DNA of 64,000 nucleotides from Streptomyces sp. NBC_01571. GTDB taxonomy: Bacteria; Actinomycetota; Actinomycetes; Streptomycetales; Streptomycetaceae. Of the stretch, positions 18,840 to 29,767 are shown one piece after another (the first letter of the stretch is position 1; each line of letters begins with the position of its first letter). The stretch spans positions 6,014,001 to 6,078,000 of the forward strand of contig NZ_JAPEPZ010000001.1 of assembly GCF_026339875.1 (NCBI RefSeq), in the 5' to 3' direction. The notes under the pieces are model-generated. The model was not told the origin of the DNA and searched no databases. It saw only the letters and a program-made list of their open reading frames with translations. The position numbers and the translations under genes are program-made.

Positions 18840-20284
18840 CCGGCTGGCTCCCCGCACCCGTCGAGGAACTCTTCGGCCCGGAGGCCACGGCCGAGGAGTC
18901 GTACGAGGTCCTGACCGTCGACGTACCGCCCGCTTCCTGGATCGCGGCCCTCGACACGGCCCGGACCACCCTCGGCTGCAGCTATTTCGACTGGCTGAGC
19001 GCCGTCGACGAACCCGGTACGGGCTTCCGCGTCGCGGCTCACGTGGTGGCCCTGTCCCCGGTACGCCGCCTCCTCGTCCGTACGACCGTCCCGCACTCGG
19101 CACCCGTCCTGGCGTCGGCGGTCTCCGTGTACGCGGGCGCCGGCTGGCACGAGCGCGAGACCCACGAGATGTTCGGCGTGACCTTCGAGGGCCACCCCGG
19201 CCTCGACCCGCTCCTCCTTCCCGAGGGCTTCGAGGGCCACCCCCTCCGCAAGGACTTCGTCCTCGCCGCCCGTGTGGCCAAGGCCTGGCCCGGTGCCAAG
19301 GAGCCGGGGGAGTCCGACCACGGCGGTCCGAAGCGCCGCCAGATGCTTCCGCCCGGCGTCCCCGACCCCAACGACTGGGGTCCGCTGAAGGGTCAGCTCC
19401 CGCCGGCCCCCGCCCGTCCGGCCCGGGGCGGCGCCCGCGCCGCCGCCGGTGACCGCCCGGTGCGCCGCGCGCGTACGGCGGGAGACGGCTCCGCCAGCCA
19501 GGCGCCCACCGCCGGCGCGGGTGGCAGTGCGGCCGGTGCGGGTGCGGGTGCCGGTCCGGGTCCGGGCGTTGGTGCCGGCACGGGTGCCGCGGTGCCGCCC
19601 CGCCGTGCGCGCAGCGCGAGTCAGGGTTCCGCGAGCCAGAGCTCCACGGGTCCGGCTCCCGAGGGCCGAGGTTCCGCGGATGAGCAGACCGCGGTCCCGG
19701 ACGCCGAGGGGCGGACGGCTCCGGCAGCGCCGGCCGGACCCCGCCGCGCGCGCAGTGCCGGCCAGGGATCGGCCTCCCAGCGGTCCGGGGAAACGGGGGA
19801 GACCCCGGCGGCGACGCCCGTGAGTGCCGACGGGCCGACGGCCCCCGCGGCGCCGTCGAGGCCCACCGCGCCCCGCGACTCGGACGCTCCGTGGCACCAC
19901 GCCCGCCCCGCCTTCGACGAGCCGAAACCAGAACCGCAGCCGGGGACGCAGCCGCAGCCACGGTCGGAGCCGCCTTCCGAGGGCACGGCTGAGGGCACAA
20001 CCGAGGGCACGGCTGAGGGCACGCCCGAGGAAGCGCTGAAGAGCCCGACCGAGCCGGCTGGGCAGACCGAGCCGGCTGGGCCGACCGAGGGCGCGCCTGA
20101 GGCCACGTCGAAGAGCACGACCGGGAGCACCCCGGAGTCCGAGGCGAAGCCCTCCGCCGAAGCGGAATCCGCCCCGGATCGCGCACCCGGTCCCGACCCC
20201 GCGCCCACACCTGACCCCGCACCCGAACCCACCCCCGGCGAACGGCAGCCCGACCCCGACGAGCCCTCTGGAGGCACGCAGTGA
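18836..20284 (+). CDS. nuoC: NADH-quinone oxidoreductase subunit C with long disordered tail
   Basis: The first 190 residues are a complete 30-kDa subunit domain, with the signature [18 protein letters not shown] followed by [16 protein letters not shown]. The remaining 290 residues are low complexity: Ala/Gly/Pro-rich with RRARSAxQGSASQ repeats and then Glu/Pro/Thr-rich stretches ([28 protein letters not shown]). Typical NuoC is about 180-250 residues, so the tail more than doubles it. GTG 18836 overlaps the nuoB stop by four bases. The tail is in frame, with GC-biased third positions, and runs to the nuoH start, so it looks translated rather than an error. Confidence 0.9.
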   Translation: MTGWLPAPVEELFGPEATAEESYEVLTVDVPPASWIAALDTARTTLGCSYFDWLSAVDEPGTGFRVAAHVVALSPVRRLLVRTTVPHSAPVLASAVSVYAGAGWHERETHEMFGVTFEGHPGLDPLLLPEGFEGHPLRKDFVLAARVAKAWPGAKEPGESDHGGPKRRQMLPPGVPDPNDWGPLKGQLPPAPARPARGGARAAAGDRPVRRARTAGDGSASQAPTAGAGGSAAGAGAGAGPGPGVGAGTGAAVPPRRARSASQGSASQSSTGPAPEGRGSADEQTAVPDAEGRTAPAAPAGPRRARSAGQGSASQRSGETGETPAATPVSADGPTAPAAPSRPTAPRDSDAPWHHARPAFDEPKPEPQPGTQPQPRSEPPSEGTAEGTTEGTAEGTPEEALKSPTEPAGQTEPAGPTEGAPEATSKSTTGSTPESEAKPSAEAESAPDRAPGPDPAPTPDPAPEPTPGERQPDPDEPSGGTQ

Positions 20285-21249
20285 ACGACGCCCTCGACGT
20301 CGCCCTGCGACTCGTCGTCGTCTTCGTCGTCTTCCTGACGTTCCCCCTGATCGTCGGTCAGACCGAGCACAAGGTGATGGCCCACATGCAGGGCCGCCTC
20401 GGCCCGATGTACGCGGGCGGCTTCCACGGCTGGGCCCAGCTCGTCGCCGATGGCGTGAAGTTCGCGCAGAAGGAGGACATCGTCCCGGCGGGCGCGGACC
20501 GCCGTATCTTCCAGCTCGCCCCTGCCGTGGCCCTCCTCCCGTACCTTCTCGTCCTGCTCGCCATTCCCATCGGTCCGGGCGAGGGCGCCGTCGGCGAGGT
20601 CGTCGACGCGGGCATCTTCTTCGTCCTCGCCGTGATGGGCGTCGGCGTCCTCGGCTCGCTCATGGCGGGCTGGGCCTCGGCCAACAAGTTCTCCCTCCTA
20701 GGCGGCCTGCGCACCGCCGCCCAACTGCTCGCGTACGAACTCCCGATGCTGCTGACCGCCGCCTCCGTCGCGATGGCGGCCGGCACGGTCTCCCTCCCCG
20801 GCATCGTCGACGCGTTCCAGTGGTGGTGGCTGCCGTGGCAGATCGTCGGCGCGATCGTGTTCTTCGTGGCGGGGCTCGCCGAACTCCAGCGTCCCCCCTT
20901 CGACATGCCGGTCGCCGACTCGGAGATCATCTTCGGCGCGTACACCGAGTACACGGGCCTGCGCTTCGCGCTCTTCCTCCTCGCCGAATACGCCGGAATC
21001 GTCGTCCTGTGCGGTCTGACCACCGTCCTCTTCCTGGGGGGCTGGCACGGCCCCTGGGGCGCGGACGGCCTCGGCTGGGTCTGGACCCTGCTGAAGACCG
21101 CGATCCTTGCCTTCGTCGTGATCTGGCTCCGCGTCACCTATCCCCGCCTGCGCGAGGACCAGCTCCAGAAACTCTCCTGGACCCTCCTCGTCCCCCTCTC
21201 CCTCGCCCAGATCGCCCTCACCGGCATCGTCAAGGTGGTGATCTCGTAA
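20281..21249 (+). CDS. nuoH: NADH-quinone oxidoreductase subunit H
   Basis: The 322-residue subunit links the hydrophilic arm to the membrane arm and forms much of the quinone channel. Eight helices are visible. Family motifs are [23 protein letters not shown], the charged loop [13 protein letters not shown], and [37 protein letters not shown]. The GTG start overlaps the nuoC stop by four bases. The quinone-channel residues are kept, which argues that the complex still reacts with a quinone even though nuoD is missing from the operon. Confidence 0.94.
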   Translation: MNDALDVALRLVVVFVVFLTFPLIVGQTEHKVMAHMQGRLGPMYAGGFHGWAQLVADGVKFAQKEDIVPAGADRRIFQLAPAVALLPYLLVLLAIPIGPGEGAVGEVVDAGIFFVLAVMGVGVLGSLMAGWASANKFSLLGGLRTAAQLLAYELPMLLTAASVAMAAGTVSLPGIVDAFQWWWLPWQIVGAIVFFVAGLAELQRPPFDMPVADSEIIFGAYTEYTGLRFALFLLAEYAGIVVLCGLTTVLFLGGWHGPWGADGLGWVWTLLKTAILAFVVIWLRVTYPRLREDQLQKLSWTLLVPLSLAQIALTGIVKVVIS

Positions 21250-21251
21250 CC

Positions 21252-22052
21252 ATGGCCCCCCTCCCCGGCTCAGGCCTGGCCAAGGGCCTGGCCGTCACCC
21301 TCCGCACGATGACGAAGAAGACCGTCACCGCGCAGTACCCGGACGTCCAGCCCGAACTGCCGCCGCGCTCCCGCGGTGTCATCGGCCTCTTCGAGGAGAA
21401 CTGCACGGTCTGCATGCTGTGCGCCCGCGAGTGCCCGGACTGGTGCATCTACATCGACTCCCACAAGGAGACGGTCCCGGCCGCGGCCCCCGGTGGACGC
21501 GAACGCAGCCGCAACGTCCTCGACCGCTTCGCCATCGACTTCTCCCTCTGCATGTACTGCGGTATCTGCATCGAGGTCTGTCCTTTCGACGCGCTGTTCT
21601 GGTCACCGGAGTTCGAGTACGCGGAGACAGACATCCACGAACTCACCCACGAGCGCGACAAGCTGCGCGAGTGGATGTGGACGGTTCCGGCCCCGCCCGC
21701 CCTCGACGCCGGCGCCGAGGAGCCGAAGGAACTGGTCGCCGCCCGCAAGAGCGCCGACAAGCTCGCGGCCGAGGCCGAGAAACTCGCGGCCCAGGCAGCC
21801 GAGGCCGCCGAGGCCGAGAAACTCGCAGCCGAAGCGACTGAAGCGACTGAAGCGACTGAAGCGACTGAAGCGACCGAAGCGACCGAAGTGGCCAAGGCGA
21901 CCGAAGTGGCCGAGACGGCTTCGGCGGAGACGGCCACCCCGCCCACGCCGTCCGCCGAGTCCGCCGAACAGGCAGCCGGGACCGAGCCCCGCACCGGCCC
22001 CCCGGCCTCGGACCCGTCCAGGCCCGCCGCACCACAGGACGGTGACGCGTGA
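21252..22052 (+). CDS. nuoI: NADH-quinone oxidoreductase subunit I with Ala/Glu-rich tail
   Basis: The 266-residue subunit carries two [4Fe-4S] clusters, from [12 protein letters not shown] (about 56-67) and [12 protein letters not shown] (about 99-110). It would receive electrons and pass them to NuoB. The final 115 residues form an Ala/Glu/Lys coiled-coil-like tail ending in low complexity. It includes six tandem EAT triplets encoded by a 9-bp repeat (21831-21884). Without NuoE, F and G in the cluster, this ferredoxin-like subunit is the probable entry point for electrons. The ATG at 21252 begins two bases after the nuoH stop. Confidence 0.92.
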   Translation: MAPLPGSGLAKGLAVTLRTMTKKTVTAQYPDVQPELPPRSRGVIGLFEENCTVCMLCARECPDWCIYIDSHKETVPAAAPGGRERSRNVLDRFAIDFSLCMYCGICIEVCPFDALFWSPEFEYAETDIHELTHERDKLREWMWTVPAPPALDAGAEEPKELVAARKSADKLAAEAEKLAAQAAEAAEAEKLAAEATEATEATEATEATEATEVAKATEVAETASAETATPPTPSAESAEQAAGTEPRTGPPASDPSRPAAPQDGDA

Positions 22053-22648
22053 GCCTCGCAGCAGCCACGGTCCTCGCGACGCACGCCACGACCACCGCCG
22101 CCGGGAGCCACGGCTTCCTCTCGCCGACCGGTGTCGAGATCGCCTTCCTCCTCGTCGGCCTGGTCACCTTCGGCGCCGCGATCGTCACCGTCACCACCAA
22201 GCAGCTGGTGCACGCCGCCCTGTGGCTGGTGGTGACGCTCGGCGGTCTCGCCGTCGAATACCTCCTGCTCACGGCCGAGTTCATCGCCTGGGTGCAGGTC
22301 CTCATCTACGTCGGTTCCGTCGTCGTCCTCCTCCTGTTCGGCCTCATGCTCACCAGGGCCCCGATCGGCCGTTCCCCGGACGCCGACTCCGGGAACCGCT
22401 GGGCCGCCCTTACCGTGGCAGTCGCCGCGGCCGCCGCCCTGGTCTGGGTCGTCGTCGACGCCTTCCGCACCACCTTTGTCGACCTGGCGGGTCCCGCCGC
22501 CGGCTCCACCGAGGTGACCGGAGCGAGCCTCTTCCAGAACTGGGTGCTCCCCTTCGAAGCGCTGTCCGTCCTCCTCCTCGCCGCCCTGGTGGGGGCGATC
22601 GTCCTCTCCCGCAAGGCGAAGTCCGCGGAGAAGGAAGAGGCCCGCTGA
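22049..22648 (+). CDS. nuoJ: NADH-quinone oxidoreductase subunit J
   Basis: The 199-residue membrane subunit has five transmembrane helices. Its third helix reads [26 protein letters not shown], the conserved NuoJ segment with the pi-bulge that drives coupling. A hydrophilic loop around residues 110-120 and a charged C-terminus ([13 protein letters not shown]) follow. The GTG start overlaps the nuoI stop by four bases, and its last base is shared with the nuoK start. Length and motif are normal for the family. Confidence 0.92.
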   Translation: MSLAAATVLATHATTTAAGSHGFLSPTGVEIAFLLVGLVTFGAAIVTVTTKQLVHAALWLVVTLGGLAVEYLLLTAEFIAWVQVLIYVGSVVVLLLFGLMLTRAPIGRSPDADSGNRWAALTVAVAAAAALVWVVVDAFRTTFVDLAGPAAGSTEVTGASLFQNWVLPFEALSVLLLAALVGAIVLSRKAKSAEKEEAR

Positions 22649-23091
22649 TGCACCTCGCCTATCCCGCCGTGCTCGCCGCCCTCCTCTTCTGCACGGGTCT
22701 GTACGGAGTCCTCGCGCGCCGAAACGCGATCCTGGTCCTGATGTCCGTCGAGCTGATGCTCAACGCCGTCAACCTCAACCTCGTCGCCTTCGACGTCTGG
22801 CTCTCCAAGGCCGCCCGTGACACGCTCCACTCCGGCCAGGCCCTGACCCTGTTCACCATCGCCATCGCCGCCGCCGAGATCGGCATCGGCCTGGCGATCG
22901 TCCTTGCCGTCCACCGCAACCGCGGCACCTCGGACATCGACAGACTCCGCGACACCGCCGAGGGCCCCGAGACGGGCGGCCCCGACGACGGCGGCCCCGA
23001 CCGTCACGGCCCGGACAGTGCCGGCCCCGACGACGGCGGCCCAGAAGGAGCCCCCGTCCCGGCAGACGAGAAGGCTGAGGCCGCCGCGTGA
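22648..23091 (+). CDS. nuoK: NADH-quinone oxidoreductase subunit K
   Basis: The 147-residue membrane subunit contains the three-helix NuoK core (residues 1-100). The proton-path glutamates are in [19 protein letters not shown] and [17 protein letters not shown] Gly/Pro/Asp-rich tail of about 45 residues ([13 protein letters not shown] units) follows; E. coli NuoK has only about 100 residues. The ATG overlaps the nuoJ stop (TGATG) and the gene overlaps nuoL by four bases. The tail continues the pattern of disordered C-terminal extensions seen on NuoB, NuoC and NuoI of this operon. Confidence 0.92.
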   Translation: MHLAYPAVLAALLFCTGLYGVLARRNAILVLMSVELMLNAVNLNLVAFDVWLSKAARDTLHSGQALTLFTIAIAAAEIGIGLAIVLAVHRNRGTSDIDRLRDTAEGPETGGPDDGGPDRHGPDSAGPDDGGPEGAPVPADEKAEAAA

Positions 23092-25079
23092 CCACGACCA
23101 CCCTCGCCGTCCTCGTCCCCCTCCTGCCGTTCCTCGGCGCCGTGACCGGACTCCTCCTCGGCCGCACGGCCCCCGGCTTCGTCCGCCCCCTCGCCGTACT
23201 CCCACCCCTCGCCTCACTCGTCATCGCCGTCCTCGTCGCCGTGCGCCAGGGCGGTGACCAGGCCGTCAGCGCCGCCACCGAACTGACGCCCACCGGCTCG
23301 GTGCCGATCGAACTCGCCCTGTACATCGACGGCTTCGCCGCCCTCGTCGCCGTACTCGTCGGCGTCGTCGCCACCTGCGTGCAGATCTACTCGACGGGCT
23401 ATCTGCGCGACGACCCCCGCTACCCCTCCTACGCCGCTCTCGTCTCCCTCTTCACCTCCGCGATGCTCCTCGTCGTGTACTCGGGCGACCTGATCGTGCT
23501 GCTGGTCGGCTGGGAAGTCATGGGCATCTGCTCGTACTTCCTGGTCGGGCACTACTGGGAAACCCCCGAGGCCCGCGCCGCCTCCCTCAAGGCCTTCCTG
23601 GTCACCAAACTCGGCGACGTCCCCTTCCTCATCGGCCTGTTCGCCCTGGCCACCGACGCCGGGTCCTTCCGCATCACCACGGTCCTCGGCACCGTCGCGA
23701 GCGGCGGACTGCACCATCCGACGCTGATCGCCCTGCTGCTCCTCGCCGGTGTCGCGGGCAAGTCCGCGCAGTTCCCGCTGCACACCTGGCTGCCCGATGC
23801 CATGGCGGGCCCGACACCCGTCTCCGCGCTGATCCACGCCGCGACGATGGTCGCCGCCGGTGTCTACTTCGTCGCCCGGCTCCTCCCCGTCTTCCAGGCC
23901 TCAGCGGCCGCGATGACCGTCCTCGCCGTCATGGCCGCCGTCACGATGGCCGGCTCGGCACTCGCCGCACTCGCCCAGGACGACATCAAGCGTGTCCTCG
24001 CGTACTCCACCATCGGCCAGCTCGGCTACATGACCGGAGCCCTCGCCGTCGGCGACCGCGGTGCCGCCGTCTTCCACCTCCTCGCGCACGGCGCCTTCAA
24101 GGCGCTGCTGTTCCTCGCCGCCGGCGTGATCATCCACGCCTCCGGCACCAACTCACTGGCCGTCATGTCCCGGATGAAGGACCTGCGCACCCGCGTCCCG
24201 GACGCCTACTGGACGATGACGGTGGCGCTCCTCGCACTCGCCGCGATCCCTCCGTTCAGCGGCTTCTTCTCCAAGGAAGCCGTCCTCGGTGCCGCCGAGC
24301 ACGTCGCCACCGGCCACACCGAGCACGCACCCGGCGCCGCGGGCTGGATCGTCCTCGTCGCCGGTCTGATCACGGCCGTGCTCACCGCGGCGTACGCCAC
24401 CCGACTGTGGCTGCTGGCCTTCCGCGGCCGGGGCGCCGAGGCCCCCGACCACGGCAGGCAGCCCGTCACCATGACCGCCGTCCTGTGGGTGCTCGCCGTC
24501 CCGTCGCTCGCCTTCGGCCTGCTGTACGGGCCGCTGCCCGACTGGTTCGACGGCCGCGACCTGACACCGGTACTCACCACCTCCGTCCTCGGCACGGGGC
24601 TCGCCCTGGTCGGCGGACTGGTCACCTACGGCGCCTGGCGGCAGACCACCGTGCTCGCGGCCCGCGTCCCGCTGGGCGCGGTCGCGGCCCACCCCGAATC
24701 CGACCCCGGACAGGTCGAGGCCGAGGCGATCGCCAGCCACGAGCCCGTCTTCGGAGACGTGGCCTACGCATCCGACCCCGCGGACCCGGGCCGACTGCTG
24801 CTCGGCCCGCTGCACCGGCACGCGGCCGTCGGCTTCCACCTCGACGCCGTGTACACCGTGCTCTTCGTCCGCCCGGTCCAGGCCGGAGCCTCGCTCGTCC
24901 GGTTCCTCGACCGCGAGGTCGTCGACACCTACGTACGCGCCGCGGGCGCTCTACCCCGCTGGCTCGGCGCCGCCGTACGGCGCGCGCAGACCGGCAATGT
25001 GCAGACCTATGTGAGCGCGCTGCTCGCCGGCACCGTCGTCCTGGTGGTCGCCGCCCTCCTCGTCGCCACGGGAGCGTGA
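23088..25079 (+). CDS. nuoL: NADH-quinone oxidoreductase subunit L
   Basis: The 663-residue antiporter-like subunit at the distal end of complex I pumps protons. It has about 16 helices. Typical sequences are [18 protein letters not shown], the broken-helix lysine region [41 protein letters not shown], and [19 protein letters not shown]. The C-terminal lateral helix region is present after about residue 520. GTG 23088 overlaps the nuoK stop. Length and motif are normal, indicating that the proton-pumping arm is intact. Confidence 0.94.
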   Translation: MTTTTLAVLVPLLPFLGAVTGLLLGRTAPGFVRPLAVLPPLASLVIAVLVAVRQGGDQAVSAATELTPTGSVPIELALYIDGFAALVAVLVGVVATCVQIYSTGYLRDDPRYPSYAALVSLFTSAMLLVVYSGDLIVLLVGWEVMGICSYFLVGHYWETPEARAASLKAFLVTKLGDVPFLIGLFALATDAGSFRITTVLGTVASGGLHHPTLIALLLLAGVAGKSAQFPLHTWLPDAMAGPTPVSALIHAATMVAAGVYFVARLLPVFQASAAAMTVLAVMAAVTMAGSALAALAQDDIKRVLAYSTIGQLGYMTGALAVGDRGAAVFHLLAHGAFKALLFLAAGVIIHASGTNSLAVMSRMKDLRTRVPDAYWTMTVALLALAAIPPFSGFFSKEAVLGAAEHVATGHTEHAPGAAGWIVLVAGLITAVLTAAYATRLWLLAFRGRGAEAPDHGRQPVTMTAVLWVLAVPSLAFGLLYGPLPDWFDGRDLTPVLTTSVLGTGLALVGGLVTYGAWRQTTVLAARVPLGAVAAHPESDPGQVEAEAIASHEPVFGDVAYASDPADPGRLLLGPLHRHAAVGFHLDAVYTVLFVRPVQAGASLVRFLDREVVDTYVRAAGALPRWLGAAVRRAQTGNVQTYVSALLAGTVVLVVAALLVATGA

Positions 25080-25085
25080 GCTGGC

Positions 25086-26663
25086 GTGATCGATATCAGT
25101 GAATCCGTGATGCAGATCCTTCTGGCGTTCATCGTCGTCGGACCGCTCATCGGCGCCGTCGCCGCTCTGCTGCCGGCCCCGCCAGGACTGAAGGGGAAGT
25201 CGCCCGGACAGGCCGTGCTGCGGCACGGTGTGATCGTCACCGGCGCGGTACTCATCGCGGCGATCGTCCTCGCGCTCGGCTTCGACCACGACCACCCGTC
25301 GAAGATGCAGGCCACGACGGACATCAGCTGGATCCCCGCACTCGACGTGCGGATCCACCTCGGCACCGACGGCATTTCCCTCCCCCTTCTGGTCCTGACC
25401 GCGCTGCTGACCTTCCTCTGCGCGCTGTACAGCTACTTCAAGATGCCCGCGGGCCCGACCCCGAAGGCCTTCGTCGCACTCGTCCTCGTGCTCGAGTCCG
25501 GCACCCTCGCGACCTTCGCCGTCCTCGATCTGCTGCTGTTCTTCCTCGCGTTCGAGATGGTGCTCATCCCGATGTACTTCCTCATCGCCCGCTGGGGCTG
25601 TGCGCAGCGGCAGGCAGCCGCCTGGAAGTTCATCCTCTTCACCCTGCTCGGTTCGGTCGTGATGCTGCTGGGCCTGCTCCTGATCGGAATCAAGGCGGGC
25701 ACGTTCGACATGGTGGCACTCGCCACTGACAACGGCCGGTCGCTGACCACATCCGTGCAGGTCATCGCCGTTCTGGCGATCGGCATCGGGCTTGCGGTCA
25801 AGACGCCGATGTGGCCGCTGCACAGCTGGCTGCCGGACGCGCACACCGCCGCGCCCACCGTCGGCTCGGTGCTGCTGGCCGGCGTGCTGTTGAAGATGGG
25901 TACGTACGGTTTCGTCCGGATCCTGCTGCCGGTCGCGCCGGACGGCCTGCACACCTTCGCCCCCTACCTCGCCGCGTTCGCCGTGGTCGGGATCATCTAC
26001 GGGTCGCTGGCCTGTCTGGCCCTCGTCAAACAGGGTGCGAAGGGCGATCTCAAGCGGCTCATCGCCTACTCGTCCGTCGGCCACATGGGCTTCGTCCTGC
26101 TCGGCATCGCCACGATGACCCCGACCGGCGTCAACGGCGCGCTGTTCGCCAACATCGCCCACGGCCTCATCACCGGCCTGCTCTTCTTCCTCGTCGGGGC
26201 GCTGAAGGACCGCACGGGCACGACCGACCTCGACACCCTCGCCGAGGAGACCGGAGCCGCGCTGTACGGCAAGGCCCCGCGTCTCGGCGGCCTGCTCGCC
26301 TTCGGCGCCGTCGCCTCGCTCGGACTGCCGGGCCTCGCCGGGTTCTGGGGCGAGATGCTGGCGCTCTTCGGCGCGTTCAAGCCCGCCGACGACCTCAGCC
26401 GCCCGGCGTTCCTGACCTTCATGGCCATCGCCGCCTTCGGCACCCTTCTCACCGCCGCGTACATGCTCCTCGTCGTACGCCGGGTGTGCATGGGCGCGAC
26501 CCCGCGGCCGGAGGCACCGAAGCTCGCCGACGTCCACAGCTACGAGTTCGCGGCCTGGACGCCGCTCGTCGTCCTCACCGTCGTCGCCGGCCTGTGGCCC
26601 AAGGCCCTCCTCGGGCTGACCGACCCGGCCGTACAGCAGCTCCTCGCAGGAGGCACCCGATGA
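25086..26663 (+). CDS. nuoM: NADH-quinone oxidoreductase subunit M
   Basis: The 525-residue antiporter-like subunit has 14 helices. Signatures are FEMVLIPMYFLIARWG (the helix 5 glutamate), KTPMWPLHSWLPDAHTAAPTVGSVLLAGVLLKMGTYGF, and KRLIAYSSVGHMGFVLLG. Six bases separate it from nuoL. GTG 25086 is the first codon after that stop and gives the normal N-terminus MIDISESVMQ. It overlaps the nuoN start by four bases. It forms one of the proton channels of the membrane arm. Confidence 0.94.
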   Translation: MIDISESVMQILLAFIVVGPLIGAVAALLPAPPGLKGKSPGQAVLRHGVIVTGAVLIAAIVLALGFDHDHPSKMQATTDISWIPALDVRIHLGTDGISLPLLVLTALLTFLCALYSYFKMPAGPTPKAFVALVLVLESGTLATFAVLDLLLFFLAFEMVLIPMYFLIARWGCAQRQAAAWKFILFTLLGSVVMLLGLLLIGIKAGTFDMVALATDNGRSLTTSVQVIAVLAIGIGLAVKTPMWPLHSWLPDAHTAAPTVGSVLLAGVLLKMGTYGFVRILLPVAPDGLHTFAPYLAAFAVVGIIYGSLACLALVKQGAKGDLKRLIAYSSVGHMGFVLLGIATMTPTGVNGALFANIAHGLITGLLFFLVGALKDRTGTTDLDTLAEETGAALYGKAPRLGGLLAFGAVASLGLPGLAGFWGEMLALFGAFKPADDLSRPAFLTFMAIAAFGTLLTAAYMLLVVRRVCMGATPRPEAPKLADVHSYEFAAWTPLVVLTVVAGLWPKALLGLTDPAVQQLLAGGTR

Positions 26664-28159
26664 GCTCCATGGTCCAGTCCGTCGACTGGCTCGCGATCGC
26701 GCCGCCCACCATCACCGCGGCCGTCGGACTCGTCGTGCTCGTCGCCGACCTCTTCGTGGGCGACGGCAGGAAGGCCCTCCTCGGCTGGGTCTCGGTCGCC
26801 GGACTCGCCGCGTCCGCGCTCATGCTGCTGCCCCTCCTGGACGGCGACCGCGCCACCTTCTGCCTGACGGGTGACACCCAGCTCTGCAGCTACACGGCGG
26901 ACCGCTTCACGCTCGTCATCCAGCTCCTCGTCCTCGGCGGAGCGCTCCTTGCCGCCCTGCTGTCGGTCACCGCCCTGAAGGACGCCGACAAAGGACTGCC
27001 CGAAGGGGAGTACTGGTTCCTGCTGCTCTCCTCGGCCGCGGGAGCCGCCCTGCTGCCCGCCTCGCGCGACCTGGCGACCCTCATCGTCGCCCTGGAAGTC
27101 GCCTCACTGCCCGCCTTCGCACTCGTCGGCATCAAACACGGCGACAAGAAGTCCTCCGAAGCGGCCCTGAAGTTCTTCCTGTCCTCGGTCACCGCCACCG
27201 CCGTGAGCCTCATGGGCGTCAGCTTCGTCTACGCCACGACCGGCTCCCTCTACCTCACCCGGATCGCGGACAGGATCCAGCACGTCGACGGACAGTTCCA
27301 CACGCTCGCCCAGGCCGGCGTCGTCCTCACCCTCGTCGGCTTCGCCTTCAAGACGGCCGCCGTGCCCTTCCACTTCTGGGTGCCCGACACCTACGTGGGG
27401 GCACCCCTGCCGATCGCCGCCTACCTGTCGGTCGTCGGCAAGGCGGTCGGCTTCTCCGGGCTGATCCTCGTCACCGTCGTCGCCTTCCCGTCCTACGCGG
27501 ACGTCTGGGGCCCGGCGCTCGCCGCGCTGGCCGCCCTCACCATGACCGTCGGCAACGTCGGCGCCCTGCGACAGCAAGCCACGCGCGCGTACAGCGCGGT
27601 ACGGCTGCTCGCCTGGTCCTCCGTCGGCCAGGCCGGCTACCTCCTGGTGCCGATCGCGTCCGCCGCCTACTCCAAGGACGCCGAGAAGGCCATCGGCTCC
27701 ACCGTCGCGTACGCCCTGATGTACGCGGCCGTGAACCTCGGCGCCTTCGCGGTGGCCGCCCTCGTCGCCCGCACAAGCACTCTGAACCGCATCAGCGACT
27801 ACCGCGGGCTGTACGCGAAGAGTCCCCTCTCGGCCCTCCTCCTCGGCTTCTTCCTGCTCTGCCTGGCAGGACTGCCGCCGGGCATCATCGGGCTCTTCGC
27901 GAAGGTCACCGTCTTCTCGGCGGCCGTCGACGCGGGACTCGGCTGGCTCGCCGTGGTCATGGCCGTCAACGTCGTGATCGCGCTCTTCTACTACCTCCAG
28001 TGGACGACCCTGCTCTTCCGCTCCCCCGAGGGCGAGGCCGAGAGGCACCCGGTACCGGCCCCGCTGACCGCGGCGATCGCCCTGACGGCGGTCCTGGGCA
28101 TCGCCCTCTCCGGGGCGCCCCAGCTGGTCCTGCGCTTCTCGGCGACCGGCCTGTTCTGA
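26660..28159 (+). CDS. nuoN: NADH-quinone oxidoreductase subunit N
   Basis: The 499-residue antiporter-like subunit contacts NuoK and NuoJ. Motifs include LEVASLPAFALVGI, KTAAVPFHFWVPDTYVGAPLPIAAYLSVVGKA and RLLAWSSVGQAGYLLVPIA. The ATG at 26660 overlaps the nuoM stop (ATGA) and follows GGAGGC. This is the last gene of the operon; the next gene on the same strand begins after a 214-bp gap, so the transcript probably ends here, although I find no strong hairpin right after the stop. Confidence 0.94.
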   Translation: MSSMVQSVDWLAIAPPTITAAVGLVVLVADLFVGDGRKALLGWVSVAGLAASALMLLPLLDGDRATFCLTGDTQLCSYTADRFTLVIQLLVLGGALLAALLSVTALKDADKGLPEGEYWFLLLSSAAGAALLPASRDLATLIVALEVASLPAFALVGIKHGDKKSSEAALKFFLSSVTATAVSLMGVSFVYATTGSLYLTRIADRIQHVDGQFHTLAQAGVVLTLVGFAFKTAAVPFHFWVPDTYVGAPLPIAAYLSVVGKAVGFSGLILVTVVAFPSYADVWGPALAALAALTMTVGNVGALRQQATRAYSAVRLLAWSSVGQAGYLLVPIASAAYSKDAEKAIGSTVAYALMYAAVNLGAFAVAALVARTSTLNRISDYRGLYAKSPLSALLLGFFLLCLAGLPPGIIGLFAKVTVFSAAVDAGLGWLAVVMAVNVVIALFYYLQWTTLLFRSPEGEAERHPVPAPLTAAIALTAVLGIALSGAPQLVLRFSATGLF

Positions 28160-28373
28160 CGCCCGCGGGGCACCCGCGCGTGCCATCCGTGGGCCTCCCG
28201 CGCGCGTGGGTGACGTCGACGGTCACCCGGACGGCCGACACGCGCCGCGGTGCGCACAAGGGAACTAGTGCTCCCCGCCTGGCGTTGACCAGTACGGGAG
28301 GGTCCACTGAAAAGTGGAAGCAGAGCATCAGCAAGCAAAGGGTTCCCCTGCCGCACCACTTGGAGGGCGTACC

Positions 28374-29237
28374 GTGCACCGCCGGCACAACGGGCTCAGG
28401 ACAGCCGTACTCCTCGGGGGACTGTCCGCACTCATCATCGCCATAGGCAGCTTCTTCGGGCGTACCGGCCTCGTCGTCGCGCTGCTCATCGCGATCGGGA
28501 CGAACGCGTACGCGTACTGGAACAGCGACAAGCTGGCTCTACGCGCGATGCGCGCGCGCCCGGTGAGCGAGTTCGAGGCCCCGGCGCTGTACCGCATGGT
28601 CCGCGAGCTCTCGACCCAGGCCCGCCAGCCCATGCCGCGCCTGTACATCTCGCCGACGAAGGCACCGAACGCGTTCGCGACGGGCCGCAATCCGCGCAAC
28701 GCGGCGGTGTGCTGCACCGAAGGAATCCTGCGCCTCCTGGACGAGCGCGAACTGCGCGGTGTCATCGGCCACGAACTCAGCCATGTCTACAACCGCGACA
28801 TCCTGATCTCGTCGGTCGCGGGCGCCCTCGCCTCCGTGATCATGTTCCTGGTCCACTTCGCCTGGCTGATCCCGTTCGGCCGCTCCAACGACGACGAGGG
28901 CCCCGGCATCTTCGGCATGCTGCTGATCATGATCCTGGGCCCGCTCGCCGCGTCCCTCATCCAGCTCGCCATCAGCCGCTCCAGGGAGTACGAGGCGGAC
29001 GCTTCCGGCGCCCAGCTCACCGGCGACCCGCTCGCCCTCGCGAGCGCCCTGCGCAAGCTCGACGCCGGCACCAGGCAACTGCCCCTGCCTCCGGAGCCGC
29101 GCATCGAGACCGCGAGCCACATGATGATCGCGAACCCCTTCCGTCCGGGGCAGGGAATGTCGAAGATGTTCTCCACGCACCCGCCCATGGCGGAGCGCAT
29201 CTCCCGCCTCGAGCAGATGGCAGGTCGCCAGCGATGA
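28374..29237 (+). CDS. htpX: M48 metalloprotease HtpX homologue
   Basis: The 287-residue membrane zinc protease takes part in membrane protein quality control. There are two N-terminal helices (about 8-45) and two more around 150-210. The catalytic motif HELSH follows ELRGVIG at about residue 121, and the third ligand is the glutamate in [11 protein letters not shown]. The C-terminal phrase [17 protein letters not shown] is typical. GTG 28374 is used because GGAGGG lies six bases upstream; the frame is open further upstream without such a site. The last four bases overlap the YccF gene (ATGA). Confidence 0.9.
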   Translation: MHRRHNGLRTAVLLGGLSALIIAIGSFFGRTGLVVALLIAIGTNAYAYWNSDKLALRAMRARPVSEFEAPALYRMVRELSTQARQPMPRLYISPTKAPNAFATGRNPRNAAVCCTEGILRLLDERELRGVIGHELSHVYNRDILISSVAGALASVIMFLVHFAWLIPFGRSNDDEGPGIFGMLLIMILGPLAASLIQLAISRSREYEADASGAQLTGDPLALASALRKLDAGTRQLPLPPEPRIETASHMMIANPFRPGQGMSKMFSTHPPMAERISRLEQMAGRQR

Positions 29238-29626
29238 AGACAATTCTGAACGTCATCTGGCTCGTCCTGAGCGGCTTCTGGCTGTTCCTCGCGTACCTCG
29301 CCGCGGGCGCGCTCCTGTGCCTCACGATCATCGGCATCCCCTTCGGCATCGCGGCCTTCCGTATCGGCGTCTACGCCCTCTGGCCCTTCGGCTATACGAC
29401 GGTGGAGCGCCAGGACGCGGGCGCGCCCTCGTGCGTCGGCAACGTCCTGTGGCTGGTCCTCGCGGGCTGGTGGCTCGCCCTCGCCCACATCGTCACCGGC
29501 GTCCTGCTCTGCGTCACGATCATCGGCATCCCCTTCGGCCTCGCCAACTTCAAGCTCATCCCGGTCTCGCTGCTTCCTCTGGGACGCGAAATCGTGCGCA
29601 CGGACGAGCCGTTCGCGGCGCGCTAG
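29234..29626 (+). CDS. YccF domain inner-membrane protein
   Basis: The 130-residue protein has two copies of the YccF repeat. Each has a hydrophobic helix followed by [12 protein letters not shown] or [12 protein letters not shown], and the phrase [12 protein letters not shown] lies between them. It is predicted to have four membrane spans. The function of the family is unknown. It overlaps htpX by four bases, so the two are translated together and may share an envelope-stress role. Confidence 0.85.
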   Translation: MKTILNVIWLVLSGFWLFLAYLAAGALLCLTIIGIPFGIAAFRIGVYALWPFGYTTVERQDAGAPSCVGNVLWLVLAGWWLALAHIVTGVLLCVTIIGIPFGLANFKLIPVSLLPLGREIVRTDEPFAAR

Positions 29627-29767
29627 CCGCCACCCCGGCGCGCGAGCAGTCTCCGCGGCGCCCGCGAAGAGCGCGTCGGCGTCCCCCTCGCCCGCCGGCT
29701 GTCCGCCCTCGCCCGAGGGTTGTCCACAGGCTGCCCGAATGTCGGTGGCGCGCTGCATCATGAACCC

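Noticed and set aside
17725..28159. A hidden nuoD, nuoE, nuoF or nuoG gene in the operon
   Set aside because: Neighbouring nuo genes overlap or are separated by only a few bases, leaving no room, and no frame shows the NuoD or NuoF/G motifs.
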